Assembly: GCA_963693365.1 (NCBI GenBank)
Contig: CAVNZM010000005.1
Span: 8,866,001-8,930,000 of the forward strand
Reading direction: 5' to 3'
Length of the DNA stretch: 64,000 nt
DNA from: Amoebidium appalachense
Lineage: Eukaryota > Ichthyosporea
The notes under the pieces are model-generated. The model was given only the letters and a program-made list of their open reading frames with translations, searched no databases and was not told where the DNA came from. Both the position numbers and the translations under genes were made by a program. Positions within the stretch are counted from its first letter, which is position 1. Each line of letters opens with the position of its first letter. Positions 46,701 to 61,435 of this stretch are shown here, in pieces.

Positions 46701-48199
46701 GTACTGTGTCACTGCAAAATCCGCAATCAGAGAATCGTGCCCGATTTGTGCCTACGATAGGGACGATTCGGTGCCTATAAAGTCGGGCCGGCCGATGGCC
46801 GATGTCGTTCTTGAGATTTTGTGTGCGGAGGCTCATGCGCGCGCCCAAAGAAATGCACAAAGAGTCATCAGCACATTCCTGTGACTCATACCTTAGCCGC
46901 TCGTGCTGTAAGTCTGGAATGCAAAGTCAAGATTGCGATCACGTCACCCCGAACGTGCGCGAGATTAGCCTCACGTGTCTAGGACGTCTGGACGGTCTGG
47001 CCCGATGGCATCCCCCCCCCCCCCCCCGGAAAAAAAATAAAAAAAATAAAAAAAATAACGGGGGAACCAGGCAATAAATTGGCACCACAAACAGATTTTT
47101 TCTCGTCGTTTTTATTAGCCATATCGTTGACACCGCACACAGGTTGTTGTGGCGCTGGCTTACAGCCTGCAGTACGTTACATATGCATGCCCCAATGGAT
47201 CTAGAGAACGTTAGCAATGAGTTAAAAGCTTTGTAGCTAAAGGATATCACATTTATGCAGTGTTAATAGCACACATAAGTGAAGCTCGGGCTTCAGCATA
47301 AGGCATGGCTACACAAGATTATACGAACTACAGTGTCCAGCGTATTCCAGCACAAATGTAAGCTACGTATACCTAGCAAAAAATAACGAAACAGCACTAC
47401 TGACTAAGCTGCCTTTTCGTTGCTAACAAGAACCACAGTCCGAAGCAACACCCTCGTTAAGCCACGGGAGAGCTGAGCCCACCCCCGAACGTTGCCGTGG
47501 TTGTCATCTTCATGGTTGCGCATCCGCTGGCGCTCGCGAACATCCTTATCTGTAAAACCTGACTGAGCCACAACGAAAATGCCTGGATTCTATCCCCCCC
47601 CCCCCCCCCCCCCCCCCCCCCTCAAACATCCCCCTCCCCCCCCCCCCCCCCCTTTCCCTCCCCATCCCCGGCGCCCTTTTATACCTTTCCCATACTCCTT
47701 ACTACCCCGCCTGCCCCCCCCCCCCCCCCCCACCCCCACCCCCTCTCTCCATCTTCCTCCTTCCCTCCCTCACCCTCCTCCCCCCCCCCCCCTTCCTCTT
47801 CCCAAGTCTCTCTAAGCACATATGACATGAATCCTTCTCCCCCCATCCTTCACACCCACCTCCCCCCCTCCCTTGGCCTCCCGCACTCTCCACCCATGCT
47901 TTGCCCCTCAACCCCCCCCCCCCCCCCCCCCCCCCCCCACACACACACATGACACGAGAAGAGGCAGGCCCCCCCCCCTCCCCCCCCCCCCCCCCCGAGG
48001 GCCTCCTTTTACGCATTCTCCCACTCTTCTTATCTTACTCATCCCCCTCCCCCCCCCCCCCCCCTCCCCCCCCCCCCCCCCACCTTTCACCCCCTCTCAT
48101 CTTTCTCGCTCCCTACCTCACACTGGTCTCTCCCCCTCGTCCCTTTTTCCCACCACCCTCTCGAGGCACATAAGACACGAAACCTTATTTCCCCATTCG

Positions 48200-48239
<40 letters not shown>

Positions 48240-48284
48240 GACATGTACAAATAAGACACAAACACACACACACACAATAACTTA
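46701..48284. repeat. Unique DNA then C-rich block, no gene recognised
   Basis: Unique sequence at 46701-47580, including a C-run then A-rich composite at 47011-47056. Heavily C-rich sequence at 47594-48232. Confidence 0.75.
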
Positions 48285-48623
48285 ATGCCTGCAGGTATTG
48301 AGTGGCAGATCGTCATGCGAGCCCTATACCAAGGTTTCTATCGTGACCCAGAGCTACTGGCCCAACTTCCTCCCGCGCTTCAAGAGCTACTGCCAAAAGA
48401 CACAGAGGATGCTACAGGCATTTTGCGCAGAAAAACAATACCGGGTACTTACGGGCCAGCAGCCGCAGCTCCAGCACAGAAGAAGCGCAGGGGCAAGACC
48501 ATTAGCGTTGAGAGCAGTCCTTATCCTGACCTAAAACAACAAATCAATCAGTACATTCGTGCAGCTTACTTCCGGGACAAACCAAACGGTCTAGAGCTTG
48601 CACAGGCAGCATGCCCCATATAG
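48285..48623 (+). CDS. Unrecognised open frame or exon
   Basis: About 110 codons of ordinary composition with no repeat bias. They follow a CTGCAG acceptor-like site (48290-48295) and end at TAG 48621-48623. Segments include WQIVMRALYQGFYRDPELLAQLP cut short at the C-rich flank, a basic patch QKKRRGKT and DLKQQINQYIRAAYF. AATAAA follows at about 48896. It could be the 3' exon of an unseen gene, or transposon-derived. A second frame (48298-48534) is also open, so the reading frame is uncertain. No family assigned. Confidence 0.35.
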   Translation: MPAGIEWQIVMRALYQGFYRDPELLAQLPPALQELLPKDTEDATGILRRKTIPGTYGPAAAAPAQKKRRGKTISVESSPYPDLKQQINQYIRAAYFRDKPNGLELAQAACPI

Positions 48624-49170
48624 TGACAGACGCAATCTATCATGCAGAGAGTTGGGCACAGAAAGTGGTGAATCCATTAGCTTTTGAGAGACTATGTGCA
48701 ATTTTGCCTTGGAAGGAAAGCCAAAACAATCACCAGTATGCAGTCATTCCTCTCAGGCCAGGGCTCTAGTCTAGCAGCACGATAAAGCCTATGATAATGA
48801 TAGATGTGTAAAATGTAAAAAGTAAGATAGAAATGTAAATATGGCTAGTTAAGATTGTGTGCCTTAACAACGTATACTGCCTCGTTATATGCATAGAATA
48901 AAAGGAAAATTCTTATAAAGGGCTAAAAGCAAAACGGAACACGATGATGTTAACCAAGGCAACAAAATCATGCAGTCGTTAAAGAAAAAGGTGAAATGTT
49001 CTAAGAAAACTGTGTTCCTGTCTTAAAGAAACTTCTATCACACCAGTGGTTTATGTATGTAAACTATCCGACGAGGGAGGGTTTGAGTGTGCAAAAAAGG
49101 GGAGGGTGGATGCGTGGCAACAGGTGTATGTATTTTTGTTTCTGTGTGCGCGCGCGCATGTGCGGGCCGG

Positions 49171-49250
<80 letters not shown>

Positions 49251-49298
49251 ATGCGTGCGTGCGTGTGTGCGTGCTTGCGTGCGTGCGTGTGCGTGTGC

Positions 49299-49356
<58 letters not shown>

Positions 49357-49461
49357 ATTTGTGTGTGCACGCGCACGCGCGAGTGTTGTGACATAAACTT
49401 TCACCAAGTTTAGGGGTGTGTGTGTAAGCATGAAGTGTGTACTTGTGTGTGTGGGTGGCAG
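48624..49461. repeat. Unique flank and (GT)n arrays
   Basis: Unique AT-rich sequence to 49100, then GT arrays at 49173-49248 and 49308-49354 with GTGC between them. An upstream first exon of the bHLH-PAS gene may lie here or further left but was not identified. Confidence 0.75.
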
Positions 49462-50216
49462 GGCATTGAAGGCGAGAATGAGGGGCATGGCGAAGAAAGC
49501 CCAGCACTCACAAAGGCTACAAGTAAGCACCCACCTCGGAGCGTGGATTCTATAAACAGTCCGCTCCATGCAGCCTGTCAACGATTCACCGTTATAATGT
49601 CCATCCGAATGACAAGCAAACAACATGAAAATGGACACAACAAGCTGAGGGCTGACATTGTTCCATTGACACTAACAGAGAGAAACAAATAAAAGAGAAA
49701 CACAAAAGTTATCATTGTGATAAAACCAAAACCCACAAGACTATTCACTGAAGAGAGGTAGAGAACCTGACACGTGTGCAAGGCCATCGAGAAAACTCTA
49801 CGTGACTCTATTCCGTCACACTTTGCAAGTGCAGGTACACGAACAATGTGTGCCAAAGTTTCAAACGCGAACATTCATCTGTATGGAATGTAATGATGCG
49901 CCTAGCACCAATGGGAGAGCACCACTAAGAGATTCACGGCATCCCGCTTATTGGTTCCAGGGATGCGGATTGATACGGCGGAAAATACCTCGCCCAATAC
50001 GCTCACGAACACCGTTTTATTACAAATTTGGCGCCGACCGTACGGCGCCTATTCGGCACGACCAGTCGCGTGAGCAAGCAGCATACAAAATTATGAAATT
50101 CCTCAAAAAAGTCGTGGCTCATCTGCAATCGGTCGGGCCGATTTCGCGCACCTCGACTATAATAGAAAATAGTCGCCACTACACGGTACCAATCGTCTAA
50201 CTGCTGGTTTTATAGT

Positions 50217-50299
<83 letters not shown>

Positions 50300-52067
50300 A
50301 CATGTGTGTGTGTGTGTGTGTGTGTTAGTAGGTCCACCGATTTTTCAACCAGTGGCTCTAATAATACAGCCAAAAATGTAAAAAAAAGGTACCCCTAAAA
50401 ATGGTTGGTGACTCTATTATTTGGCCTCAGCGGAGAAGTTGCCAAGTAACAGCCAAGAACGAATTTCACACCCCGAGTGCATGTATGTACATCATCACGG
50501 TGAGGCGCACGAGTCACCTCGAATGATCACGGTAAGAACACGTACATACATGTTCATCATTCAATGCACATTCATTGCATACTGAAGTGCCATATTAATA
50601 CAAGCATATAAATGTACAAACTTTAAAGGGAACACAATCTCTGTGAAAATATTACCGTAAAGTGCTGTCACTACTAGGTATAGTAAAGAAAATGCACGTG
50701 TAAAGGTGATACATTTTTGCAACGTGGCACAGGCAGCCTTGGCAAGATGATAAAAAACTCATCCAATGAGCGCGTACGAATATACCGATTTAGCATTCCA
50801 TTCTTCACGTGACCGTTCGCACGGGATAAATGATTAGCGCAAACATGCTCGGCATGCGACACAAAACAGGCTGACACAGTGACACCCTGACAGGGCAAAA
50901 ACAGCCAGTCAAGGATTGTTTCATCTTTTTGTACGCGTACACGTACACACGGTATAGGGTGTAGGTTTTGTGTGTATTATTTGGGTTTAGCGCGTTATGT
51001 TTTGTTACTCGCGCGGGCGGGCCCGTTTGACCCCTCTCAAGGCCTACCTGCTCCATTCCTGTGTTATCGCAAAGGAGGGCCGTGACGGCAAAACCTGTTC
51101 AAACGCAAACAAAGATCAAACATCGTCTTTTCTTTGAGCTGCTGGGTATCGTTTCCAGAAGGCAAAATGGGGCCGAAACGCCGAGCACCGGAAGGGACTG
51201 AAAGAGGTAAAGATCGCCTGAATGAGCAGAACGCTACAACGTTATGCCTGTAGGCTTGCCTGTGTGCCCTAGTCATTCAAATTAGAAGCCTTTTTGTTAC
51301 GTTGAACTAACTTAAAGTGGGAAAGTGAGTTGGGGAGAGGGTTTAGCTTAGGGGGGAGAGTGAGAAACAGCGGGTCAAAGGGCCCGCTCGATGTTGTTGA
51401 TGACTTGTGTCCATGGTTAATTCAACAGTAAGACCACTGAGTCATCTTTAGGTGTGGAGGTGGACAAGCTATGCAAGGAGAGCAAAGAAGGGGTTAATGT
51501 ACCGTCACCTACAGACATAAAAGTTCGCTTCTCTGACTGGTGAAAGAACTCGATCGAATCATTGTGTTGTGTTTCAAAGTTTGTCCGAGGCTGCTTCTCC
51601 TGCCGATTTTTTTGACAGCTTTTAGCCACTGAATGAACGTTGCGTAGGTAAAACGGTGACACGAAATGTCCTGGTCAAAGCATCTCCTGCTTGTAATGGA
51701 TTCAGATGTATTTGATTAGTGCACGCTGATTTGTTGGGTCGGGAAATTTGCTTGCCTCAGAACATAGTGCTGTGTCATAACATCAAAAGGAGCATGTTCA
51801 TGAGTTTCGATGAGTGTTTTGAAAAAAATTGCAATGCAACGGGGAATGGGGGGGGGGGGGAGTGGGGGGGTTGGGGTTGTGGGTTGAGGGGGTTATCAAC
51901 AAGTTGGACTTGTTCCGACCAATTTTCCGCTGCATTTTTCTAATGTTTGTGGGTCTTGTAGAATCGGGTGGACCTTTCAAGAAGAAAGCCGAGTCAAGGG
52001 AGCTGGACCGTGAAAGATGCAAAGAGAGGAGGCGGAAATGCATATTGCTCATGGAGGAGCTAAGAAC

Positions 52068-52124
<57 letters not shown>

Positions 52125-52134
52125 GTGCGCATGC

Positions 52135-52179
<45 letters not shown>

Positions 52180-52742
52180 GGTGTTGGTGTTGGTGTTGGT
52201 GTTTGTGTGCGTGTGTGCGCGCGTGTGTGTGTGCATGCGTGTGCGTGTGCGGTCATGTGAAGCAAGTATGCGCACGCATATACATGTGCAAGTGTGCGTG
52301 TGTGTGTGTTTTGAAAGGAGAGCCATATTATCTCTCTCGCTCTCTCCCTCCCTCCCTCTCTCCCTCTCCCTGTCTCTCTCTTCTCTCCCTCTCTCTCGCT
52401 TTCTCTTCTCTCCCTCTCTCTCTCTCGTTTCTCTCTCTCCCTTTTGCTCTTCTTGCTCTTGCTCTTGCTCTTGCTCTCTCTCTCTCTCAGCCCCCCCCCC
52501 CCCCCCCCCCCCCCTCCCCCCCCCTCTCCCCCTGCGCCCCACAATCAAGAGTCTCGCCTTCCCCCCCTATGTTCTTCCGTCCCTGCCTCCCCCCGTAGCT
52601 CTCTCTGTCTCTCCCCACCGAAGAGTCCCCTCCCCTCCCCCCCCCCCCCCCCCCCCACTTTCAGTTTGCTCTCTCTGTCCTGAACGGAGGCTCCCCCCCG
52701 CCCCCTCTGTCTGCTTCTGGACCTCGCTCTCCCTCCCCCCCC

Positions 52743-52773
<31 letters not shown>

Positions 52774-52993
52774 ACACACGCACACACTCTCTCTCTCTGT
52801 CTCGCTGTCTCTCTCTCTTTCCCCCCCCCTCTCTCCCTCCCTCGCTCACTCATCCCCCCCCCCCCCTCCCCCCTCCCCCCTGTCTCTCGGTGTCTGTGTA
52901 CGCCGCAACGATCTAATATTTTCAAGGCTAAATGACTTTCAATCCTTCAGTTCATTCTTCTCACCGAGAGCCACATCCCCCCCCCCCCCTCCT

Positions 52994-53032
<39 letters not shown>

Positions 53033-54827
53033 CAGTCTTAATGCTCACCTCAGCACCCCCCCCAAAAAAGATATCGTACGTCTCGTTTTCTAACTGCGGG
53101 TGGGGGCATTGCAGATGCTTGCACCCTCGGACACGGACCGCAAGATGTCGCAGAACGTGCTCCTGTTTATGGCCGCAGAGTACGTAGCAGGCAAAGGTAC
53201 TTTTATTGTTGTTGATGATAAAATCGTTAATTTGTTATTGTTAATGATATGATTTATTTTATTATTAAAGTGTGCACCTGTTTATGGCTGCAGAGTACGT
53301 GGCAAGCAAAGGTACTGTTATTGTTGATAATATTTATTGTAAATTGTTGTTGTTGTTAATGATATCAACTATAATATTGGTACATCTTAATTGCTAACAA
53401 TTAGCGACCACGTCGTCCCGGCAAATTGTTTTTTGTTTTTTTTGTTGTTTGTGTTTGTGAAACATGCCATTTTCTTGTAATCATCCTTCTACCCTTGATT
53501 TTGTTTTTGGAAAGGGATATGGGGGGCACGGGCGGGCAAGGGGCGCGCGGGTGGTGCGCTTGGGGAGGGGGGGGGACGGGGGAGGGGGGAGGGGAGGGTT
53601 CGCTTGTGCAGATGCTTGTCGAATATCTATTTGTAGATGAAGTAACGTAACGTTACACAACTAGAGTCGATAGTGGTTGACTTGATGTGGAAGTTTGGTG
53701 GTTGGGGGGATGGACCTGTGGCTCAGCGAAACATCGCAATTGTGTGTGTGTGGCAGTGTGTATTTGTTGTTTGAGAGATCCCCACCGACCCAATTGCACA
53801 GGTTTGTCGATCTTTCGGCCGATTTTGTGAAATCCGGGAAATTTGTTAAAGCCTTTACGAAGTGGTCTGGCTGCAAATTAATATCGTTGGCCCAAGACTA
53901 CCGACCATACAGATAGATACTGAAAGTCAAACGGGGGCAGCATGATGGCTTTTGGGACTGGCTGAGTTTGTAGCGATGTTATCACCCCTAAAGAGCGCTT
54001 TTTTGGCTGTTATCTATATATTTCCTGAAAGCTTATTTTTTTTGCCTATATTGATTTGTAGAAATAATGGTCCTGCATGCAGCGATGCAGCCAAAAAAGT
54101 TAGCCAGCAAGGGCACAAAACTAACATTTTAAGGTTAGCCAAGTGCCAAAAATGGCGCGTCAGTAATTGGCTAATTTTGATTGGGTAACACCTGCCATCA
54201 TGCTAATGGGGCCTATCGTTGCATGTGGAGTGGCTGAATGGTTTTATGCAGGAAGGAATAAAGATCCACTTTAGGTACTGCTTTGTCGCAACAACAGATA
54301 TGCAGAAGACACACTATATATGACAAGAGAAAGTTCCACGGATTTTTCAAGCGTGTTTGGTCTGAGTCCATGGATGCTCATAGAGTCACGTGCTGGGTGT
54401 CTGTGCAGGGGGGCCCAATCAGCTGCTGCGCCGACCGACATTCCTGAGGAGGGGGGGCAAATTGCGCTGCAGGGGATAGACGCTGTGGGCATATTGGCGG
54501 ACGAGATTGGGCAGATTCTCTTTGCCCTGCCTTCTGCCGGACGATTGATTGGGGTAATAGGTCCCCACATCCCCCAATTATCTAATATTCCCCCCCCCCC
54601 CCCCCCCCCCTAATTCCTTCCCTTAATGGGCTCTACTTCTGATCCTTAATATTAGCGGGTGTTGTTCTTCTTCTTCCTCTTCCTTTCTTGTTCCTTCTTT
54701 TTCTTCTTCTTGTTCTTCTTCTTCTTTTTTTTTTTCTTTCTTTCTTTCTTTTTTTTTGGGCAGCGTTTCCATGGTGTTGTCCGTCGTAAATGCGTATATC
54801 GTACTCTGCAACGCATTCTACCCCCAT

Positions 54828-54879
<52 letters not shown>

Positions 54880-55163
54880 ACCACCACCACCACCACCACC
54901 ACCACCACCATCCCACCCCACCCCCTACGAAGCACAAAACCCAACCGTGATGATGAGCTCTGGTCCAGGTGCCTTTTTGCCTCCACATTTTTCTTTTTGT
55001 GACTTTTTGTTTTGTTGGGTGATGTTAGAATTTGTCGTATCCTGTGTTGTTTATGGCTTTCGATTTCCATTCTCCAGAAACCCAAATAGTGCATACGTCT
55101 ATAGCCCCCTCCTCCCCCCCCCCCCCCCCTCCCCCCCCCCCCCCCCCCGCTCCTCTTTCCTCT

Positions 55164-55205
<42 letters not shown>

Positions 55206-56374
55206 TGCCCTCCCCTTCCCCCCCTCCCTCCCCCCCCCTCCCCCGCTTTGCACACACATACACACATAAGCACAAACCTGTTTTTCTTTACTTTCTTTCT
55301 TTTTTTCTGTTCTTGTATTTTTATCTCCATCCTTTTTCCTTCTATCCAATTCTCACCAGTGGTGTGTCTTGCAGATACCCGATCACGATCTCAAGGGCCA
55401 ATCGGTGCTTGCCATTGTAGAGCATTCCGATCGTCCCAGATTTCGGGCTGCCATGACGGAAGTTTGTCCCCCCCCCCCCCCCCCCCCCCGCCTCCCCAGA
55501 GAGAGAAGGCGAGAGAGACAAACATGCGTGCCGGGAAAAGGAGGAGGGGGGGGGGGGGAGGGGGAGGGAGGGGGGGGATGGGAAGGAAGGGAGAGGGGGA
55601 GGGGGGAGGGGGGGCATGCGTTGGGTGATTTGAGCAAACTTTGGTGTGTGTATGTGTGTATAGAACCTTTGCAATCGGTGTTTTTATAGAGGAAGTATGA
55701 TGTTTATTTTCTATTTTTTATTGTTTCCCCCCGAAACCGACGTGTGTTTTTTTGTTTTGCAGCTGATGGGGTCTGTGTCTGCGCAGCGGCAGTGGTGGAT
55801 GGGCAGGGACAGAGTGAAGCTGTCATTGAGACTCGTGCACAGGGTACGTGTGTGTGGGTGTGGGGGGGGGGGAGTATGTATGTGGCGGGTGGGGATGTGC
55901 GTAGGTGGGTGAGTGGGTGGGTGGGTTGGGATGTGGGTTTTGTGGGCATGGGTTTGTGGGTGGGTGGGAGGAGGCCAGAGGGGAAGGGGGGCGGGGGGGG
56001 GGGGGGGGGGAGGGAGGTTGATGGAGGGTGGGGTTGATGGTATGTTTGTGGGGACCGGGAGCGGGGGAGGGGGGAGGAGGGGGAGAGGGGGCAGTGAGAA
56101 TGGAAAAAGGGTAGGCGGAAGGTGGTGTGTGGTTTGGTGTCGAGGGTGCGGAATGAGAAGGGTGGAAGCTTTTTTTTTTCCTGGAGGGGGGGGAGGGGGG
56201 GGAAATGGTGTAGGGGACGTAGTGTGGGGAGATGGAGACATGTGTGGCCCGGTAGGTTTTTGAGTGTTAGAGCCGTGGGTGTGCGTGTGCCTGGGTGGGT
56301 TGGGGAGCGAGTGGGGTGGGATGTACTACTCTGTGTGCGCGTGCGCGTGCGTGTGCATGTGCGTGCGGGCGTGC

Positions 56375-56428
<54 letters not shown>

Positions 56429-56550
56429 TGTTCAAGTCCGACTTCCTGTGCATACCTGGTTACTCTACTTCTCTGCATATCGGATGTGTGCCCTCCCTCT
56501 CTCCTTTATATCGTGCCTTGTCAGCATAAAAAAAGGTTGCTCAGATTCTT

Positions 56551-56636
<86 letters not shown>

Positions 56637-56660
56637 AAACACACAAACACACGCACACGC

Positions 56661-56739
<79 letters not shown>

Positions 56740-56923
56740 CACAGGCACAGGACCCAATCTCAACCGAAATTGCAGAGCGCTCGCCCACCGCTAGCACAAA
56801 CACTGGGCCCGCCGCTGTCTATCGCCCCCACACATGCACTCTGAGACGGATCAAGTCCCCTGGGGGAAAAAGGATGATGTTGCTGTTGGCTTACCCTGAC
56901 GACTTGAATGTGCAAACAAGTAT

Positions 56924-56959
<36 letters not shown>

Positions 56960-57050
56960 CCCCCCCCCCCCCTCCCCCCAAAAAAAATAAAATAAAATAA
57001 AAAATAAAATAAATAAAAAATAAATAACACATGAGTACGCACACGCGTGT

Positions 57051-57100
<50 letters not shown>

Positions 57101-58579
57101 TCTTCCCCCCCCCCCCCCCCCCCCCCCGACACACTCTTCACACCCTCCCCCTCCCCTCCTCCCCACCCTCTCTGTCTGTCTCTCTCTCCCCCCCTCCCCC
57201 CTTCTCACCATCTACCCGTCCTCCCTTTATGTGACATAACCCCCTCCCCCCCCGCACGCCCCTCCTGCCCCCCTCCTCTCCCCAAACCTCCCGATATCGC
57301 CTTTTTGAATTCGTTTTGTGCCTTTTCGTTACTTTGGAAGTTCCATTTTGTAGCCTTTAATCCAGCTCCCCCCCCCCCCCCCCCCCCTCCTCCCCCCTCC
57401 CCCCCCTCCGCCCATCACCCACCTCCTCCACCATCCTTCTTTCTCCCCCCCGCCCGTCCCCCCTTGTGTCTTTTCGCTGCCTTCAAGCAACCCGCACTTC
57501 CATTTTAGCCGCTGAGCGGCGAGCCACATTAGTGACGCCATTCTGTGCACATTTTCCATGCTACCGTTTAGTCACGCTGGCTCTGTCGTATGTCAAAATC
57601 GGCATGTGACACAATTTGATGGCGTCTCTTGATTGGCGAGACGCATTTGAGAAATGTGGCTCTTGCCCAGACGCTAAAATGGGAGAAGCAGTGGTTGGTC
57701 TAACGTCCAAGCATCAAGGTCTATTCTATGTCAAAACAACGTCAAATTCGTGGACTTGGCTTTGCCTACATGTGGTACGATACTCTTTTCTGTATTATGC
57801 CGACTTATGAATTTGATGTTTATGTCGTTTCTTTCTCATGTGACGTCAAATTGACGTCAAACTGCTGATGTCTCCGAGTGGCTCTGGAGCGGTCGGTGCC
57901 GAAACACACCGAGTGCAGCGAATGGTTTCTATCATATATAGGATGCCCATATCAAGGATATTGCCATTCGGGGAGAATTCCATGCATTCCACTGAGAAAA
58001 TTCCGACATACGTAATCGTTAAATAACTTAAATGAAATATAAACCCCTACGTATACAGTTCCCCACTCTATTTGTGAGCGTGTGGGTCGGTGTGGTGGGG
58101 ACGGTGGGCCTGCGGTTGCTTACGACAACTACGGGTTGCACACGATGGACGGGATGTGGATTCACTTGACGGCGGGAAACACAAACGGAGGTGCGTGTTG
58201 TGCCTTCCTCCCCCCCCTCCCCCCCCCCCCCTCCACACACACACACAGACACAAACTCGTGTATGTACGTGTGTGTGGGTGTGGGTGTGGGTGCGTGGGT
58301 GTGTGTGTGCGTGTGTGTGGGTGTCTTATGTGTGTGTCTGTGTTTGTGTGGGTGTGGGGGTGGGGGTGGGGGCGTGTGTGGGTGTGCGTGTGGGAATGGG
58401 TGTCTTGAGAGTGTGAGTGCATGTCTTGGAACGTGTCTTTGCATCTCTGTGCGTGTCTTTGTATGTGTGTCGTTGCGTCTGAACGCATCCATGGTTTGCT
58501 TGTTTGTCTGTGTTTGGGCGGTGGGGGGAGGAGGGGAGGGAAGGGGGGGGGGGGGGGGGGAGGGGGGATCACACTATGT

Positions 58580-58625
<46 letters not shown>

Positions 58626-59749
58626 CATGTAGGGTTTGTGCATGTAGTGTTGGTGTGTGTCTGGTGGAGGGGGGAAAGGGGGGAGGGGGGGGGAGGATGG
58701 TGGTGTTTGCACGTGTGAATGTGTGTGGGTGGATGTGGGTGGGTACCTGGTGCAAGTGTGTGGGGTAATAGGTGTCTGTGGTGCCTGTGCGTGTGAAGGC
58801 GAATCTCTCCTCTGCAACTGTGCAATGTCTGTCTGTTCTCGTGTTCGTGCCTTCGCTCTTTCAGAAAAAGGAGTGGGGGCAGTCGTTTAGTCTGCTAAGA
58901 AGAGCATATACCCTGCTTGCTATCCAAGCAAAATTCTTGCAAATCCTCCCTCCAGCCCCTCCCTTCCCCCCCCCCCCCCCCCCCCCTCCCCAACCCCCCC
59001 CCCCCCCCTTCTCCCCCGTAACGGCCCCAAAACGTTATTTATGCACACACACGCATGCAGGCACCCGTGGACACCAACAGACGCGCTTGGATGCGCGCTC
59101 ATGCGCACACAACACAAACACACACACACACACACACACATACAGGCAAACACACACACTCATGCAACGCACGAAACACACACACACACACACTCACTCA
59201 CTCACTCACTCACTCACTCACTCACTCACACAGACAATCTGGGGTATGCGCCTAACGCCTACATGTCTCGCACCATCTACGACTTTATGGCCCCGGCAGA
59301 TGTCGAAGCAGTGGCTCCCCTTCACTTGTACGTGTCTCTCTCTCTCTCTCTCTCCCCCCCCCCCACCCCCTCCCCTCCATACGATTACCGGGAAATAGAA
59401 AGGGGGAAAAGGGGGAAAAGTGGGCAAGAAACACAGAAGCACACGGGAAAGTGGGAAGATTCATAAGGCGCAAAAGGGTTAAAGAATGTTTGAAGGAATC
59501 CTCCCCCGACCCCCCCCCCCCCCCCCCCCCCCCCCTTTCTCCCTTCCCCCTCCCTCCCCCCTCCTCCCTCAACCCACCCACGGAACCTCTTCTCACACTT
59601 GCTTCTTTCCTCTCTTACATGCACCATACTCTCTCACTTTTCTCTCAATACCCCTCTCCTCACCCCTCCCTCCCTCCCTCCCCTCCCCCCCCCCCCCCCC
59701 CCTCCCCCCTCCCCCCCTCCCCCCCCCCCCCCCCCAAAAAAAAACCCTC

Positions 59750-59786
<37 letters not shown>

Positions 59787-59829
59787 AGGAATACACACAC
59801 TCACTCTCTCACTCACACACTCAGACTGT

Positions 59830-59882
<53 letters not shown>

Positions 59883-60859
59883 ATACACACACAGGCTGTG
59901 TGTTTCTCAGAAGGCGGTCGTCCGGATATTTGCGCGGATGCGGACCTCCCACGGCAGATTTGCAACAGTGATAGCCACCTCCAGGCTGGGGTGAGTGTGT
60001 GTGTGTGTTTGCATGTGTGTGTGTGTGTGTGCGTGGGTGCGTGTGCATGTGTGCGTGGGTAAGTGTGCGTGTGGGTGTGTGGGTGTATTTGGGTGTAGTT
60101 GGGTGTGTATAGGTGGGTAGGTGGGTGGGTGTCTGGGCGAGTGTGTGTGGGTGTAGGGGTGTAGGTGGGTGGGTGGGTGTGGTTGTAGGTGTAGATGGAC
60201 GGGAATGAGTGGTTGGGTGGGGCCAGAAAGGGCCTACATATAAATCGGCCCAAAGAACCCCCCCCCCCCCCCCCCCCCCCTTCCCCCCCTTTAACCCCAA
60301 TATATCCCGTGCAGTGTTAACCGGCGTACCGGTGAGGCCACGCACATCCTGTCTCATGCCCACCATGCCGACGTCGTCGGAACCAATGAGCTGCAGCCAC
60401 TGGTCCAGGACTACAGGTGCGGTGGTTTCTGATTGGCTCTCTCAGAATGGCGGCGTGGGAGAGAAAGGAGGGTGGTGGTGGTGGTGTGTGTGTGTTTGTG
60501 TGTGGTGGGCGGGGAGGGGGGGGGGGGGGGGGGAGGTAAAGGGAAGAGGGGTGTGGATTGACGTGAGAGAGTGTGTGTGTGTGGAGGGTGTGTGTGTGTG
60601 TGTGTGTGGTGGGGGGGGGGGGGGGGGGGGTTGTTGGGTGATGTGGTGGGCATGGATTTGTATTGGTAGATGGGTGGGTGAGTGGGCAGGTGCCGTGTGC
60701 TCGTTCATACGTGTGTACGTTTTCTGCGAACGACCTGTTGGAAGGGAAAAATCACAAACATGCAAGACACTGCCATTTCTTGTGATTACTCCTTCTTGTT
60801 CATGGTGTCTGTCACAAACCCACATGCAAGCAGGCGCACATACATTCTCTCCTATCCCT

Positions 60860-60894
<35 letters not shown>

Positions 60895-60932
60895 CCCACA
60901 AACACGCAGACGCACACGCTCACACACACAAA

Positions 60933-61015
<83 letters not shown>

Positions 61016-61383
61016 GCACACACAGGATCCAGGGCCACGAAGTAGTCGAGTATGATGAGGTGAATGAGCTGTATACTATGATTGAAAAATTGGCCCTGGA
61101 AAGAAGGTTGGAACACCCCCCTTCCCCCCTGCCCACCCCACCCTTCCCCCCACCCCCCCCTCCCCCACCCCTCCCACCCACACACACACACACTCATACA
61201 CGTAAGACACACAAAAACTGCTCACACACACACACACCCACACAAACAAGACACACATACACACACGCACACACTCACCCACTCAATCACCCACCTCATT
61301 TACTCATACTCATACACGCACACAGACACCCCACGCACACACGCACACAGTGTCGCAACACACATAAACACACACACTCGTAC

Positions 61384-61435
<52 letters not shown>

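Noticed and set aside
49802-50200. 132-codon frame in bHLH-PAS intron 1
   Set aside because: No recognised motif, no ATG at its start and no splice phase linking it to neighbouring exons.
54061-54188. Possible extra bHLH-PAS exon (frame containing [14 protein letters not shown])
   Set aside because: It does not resemble PAS sequence, and the flanking exons already join in phase without it.
54830-54910. Telomere-like T/G or C/A tract
   Set aside because: Homopolymer and CCA repeats lack a constant telomeric unit and are flanked by genes on both sides.
57616-57810. 64-codon frame in a bHLH-PAS intron
   Set aside because: No homology or splice phase support; ordinary chance length in unique DNA.
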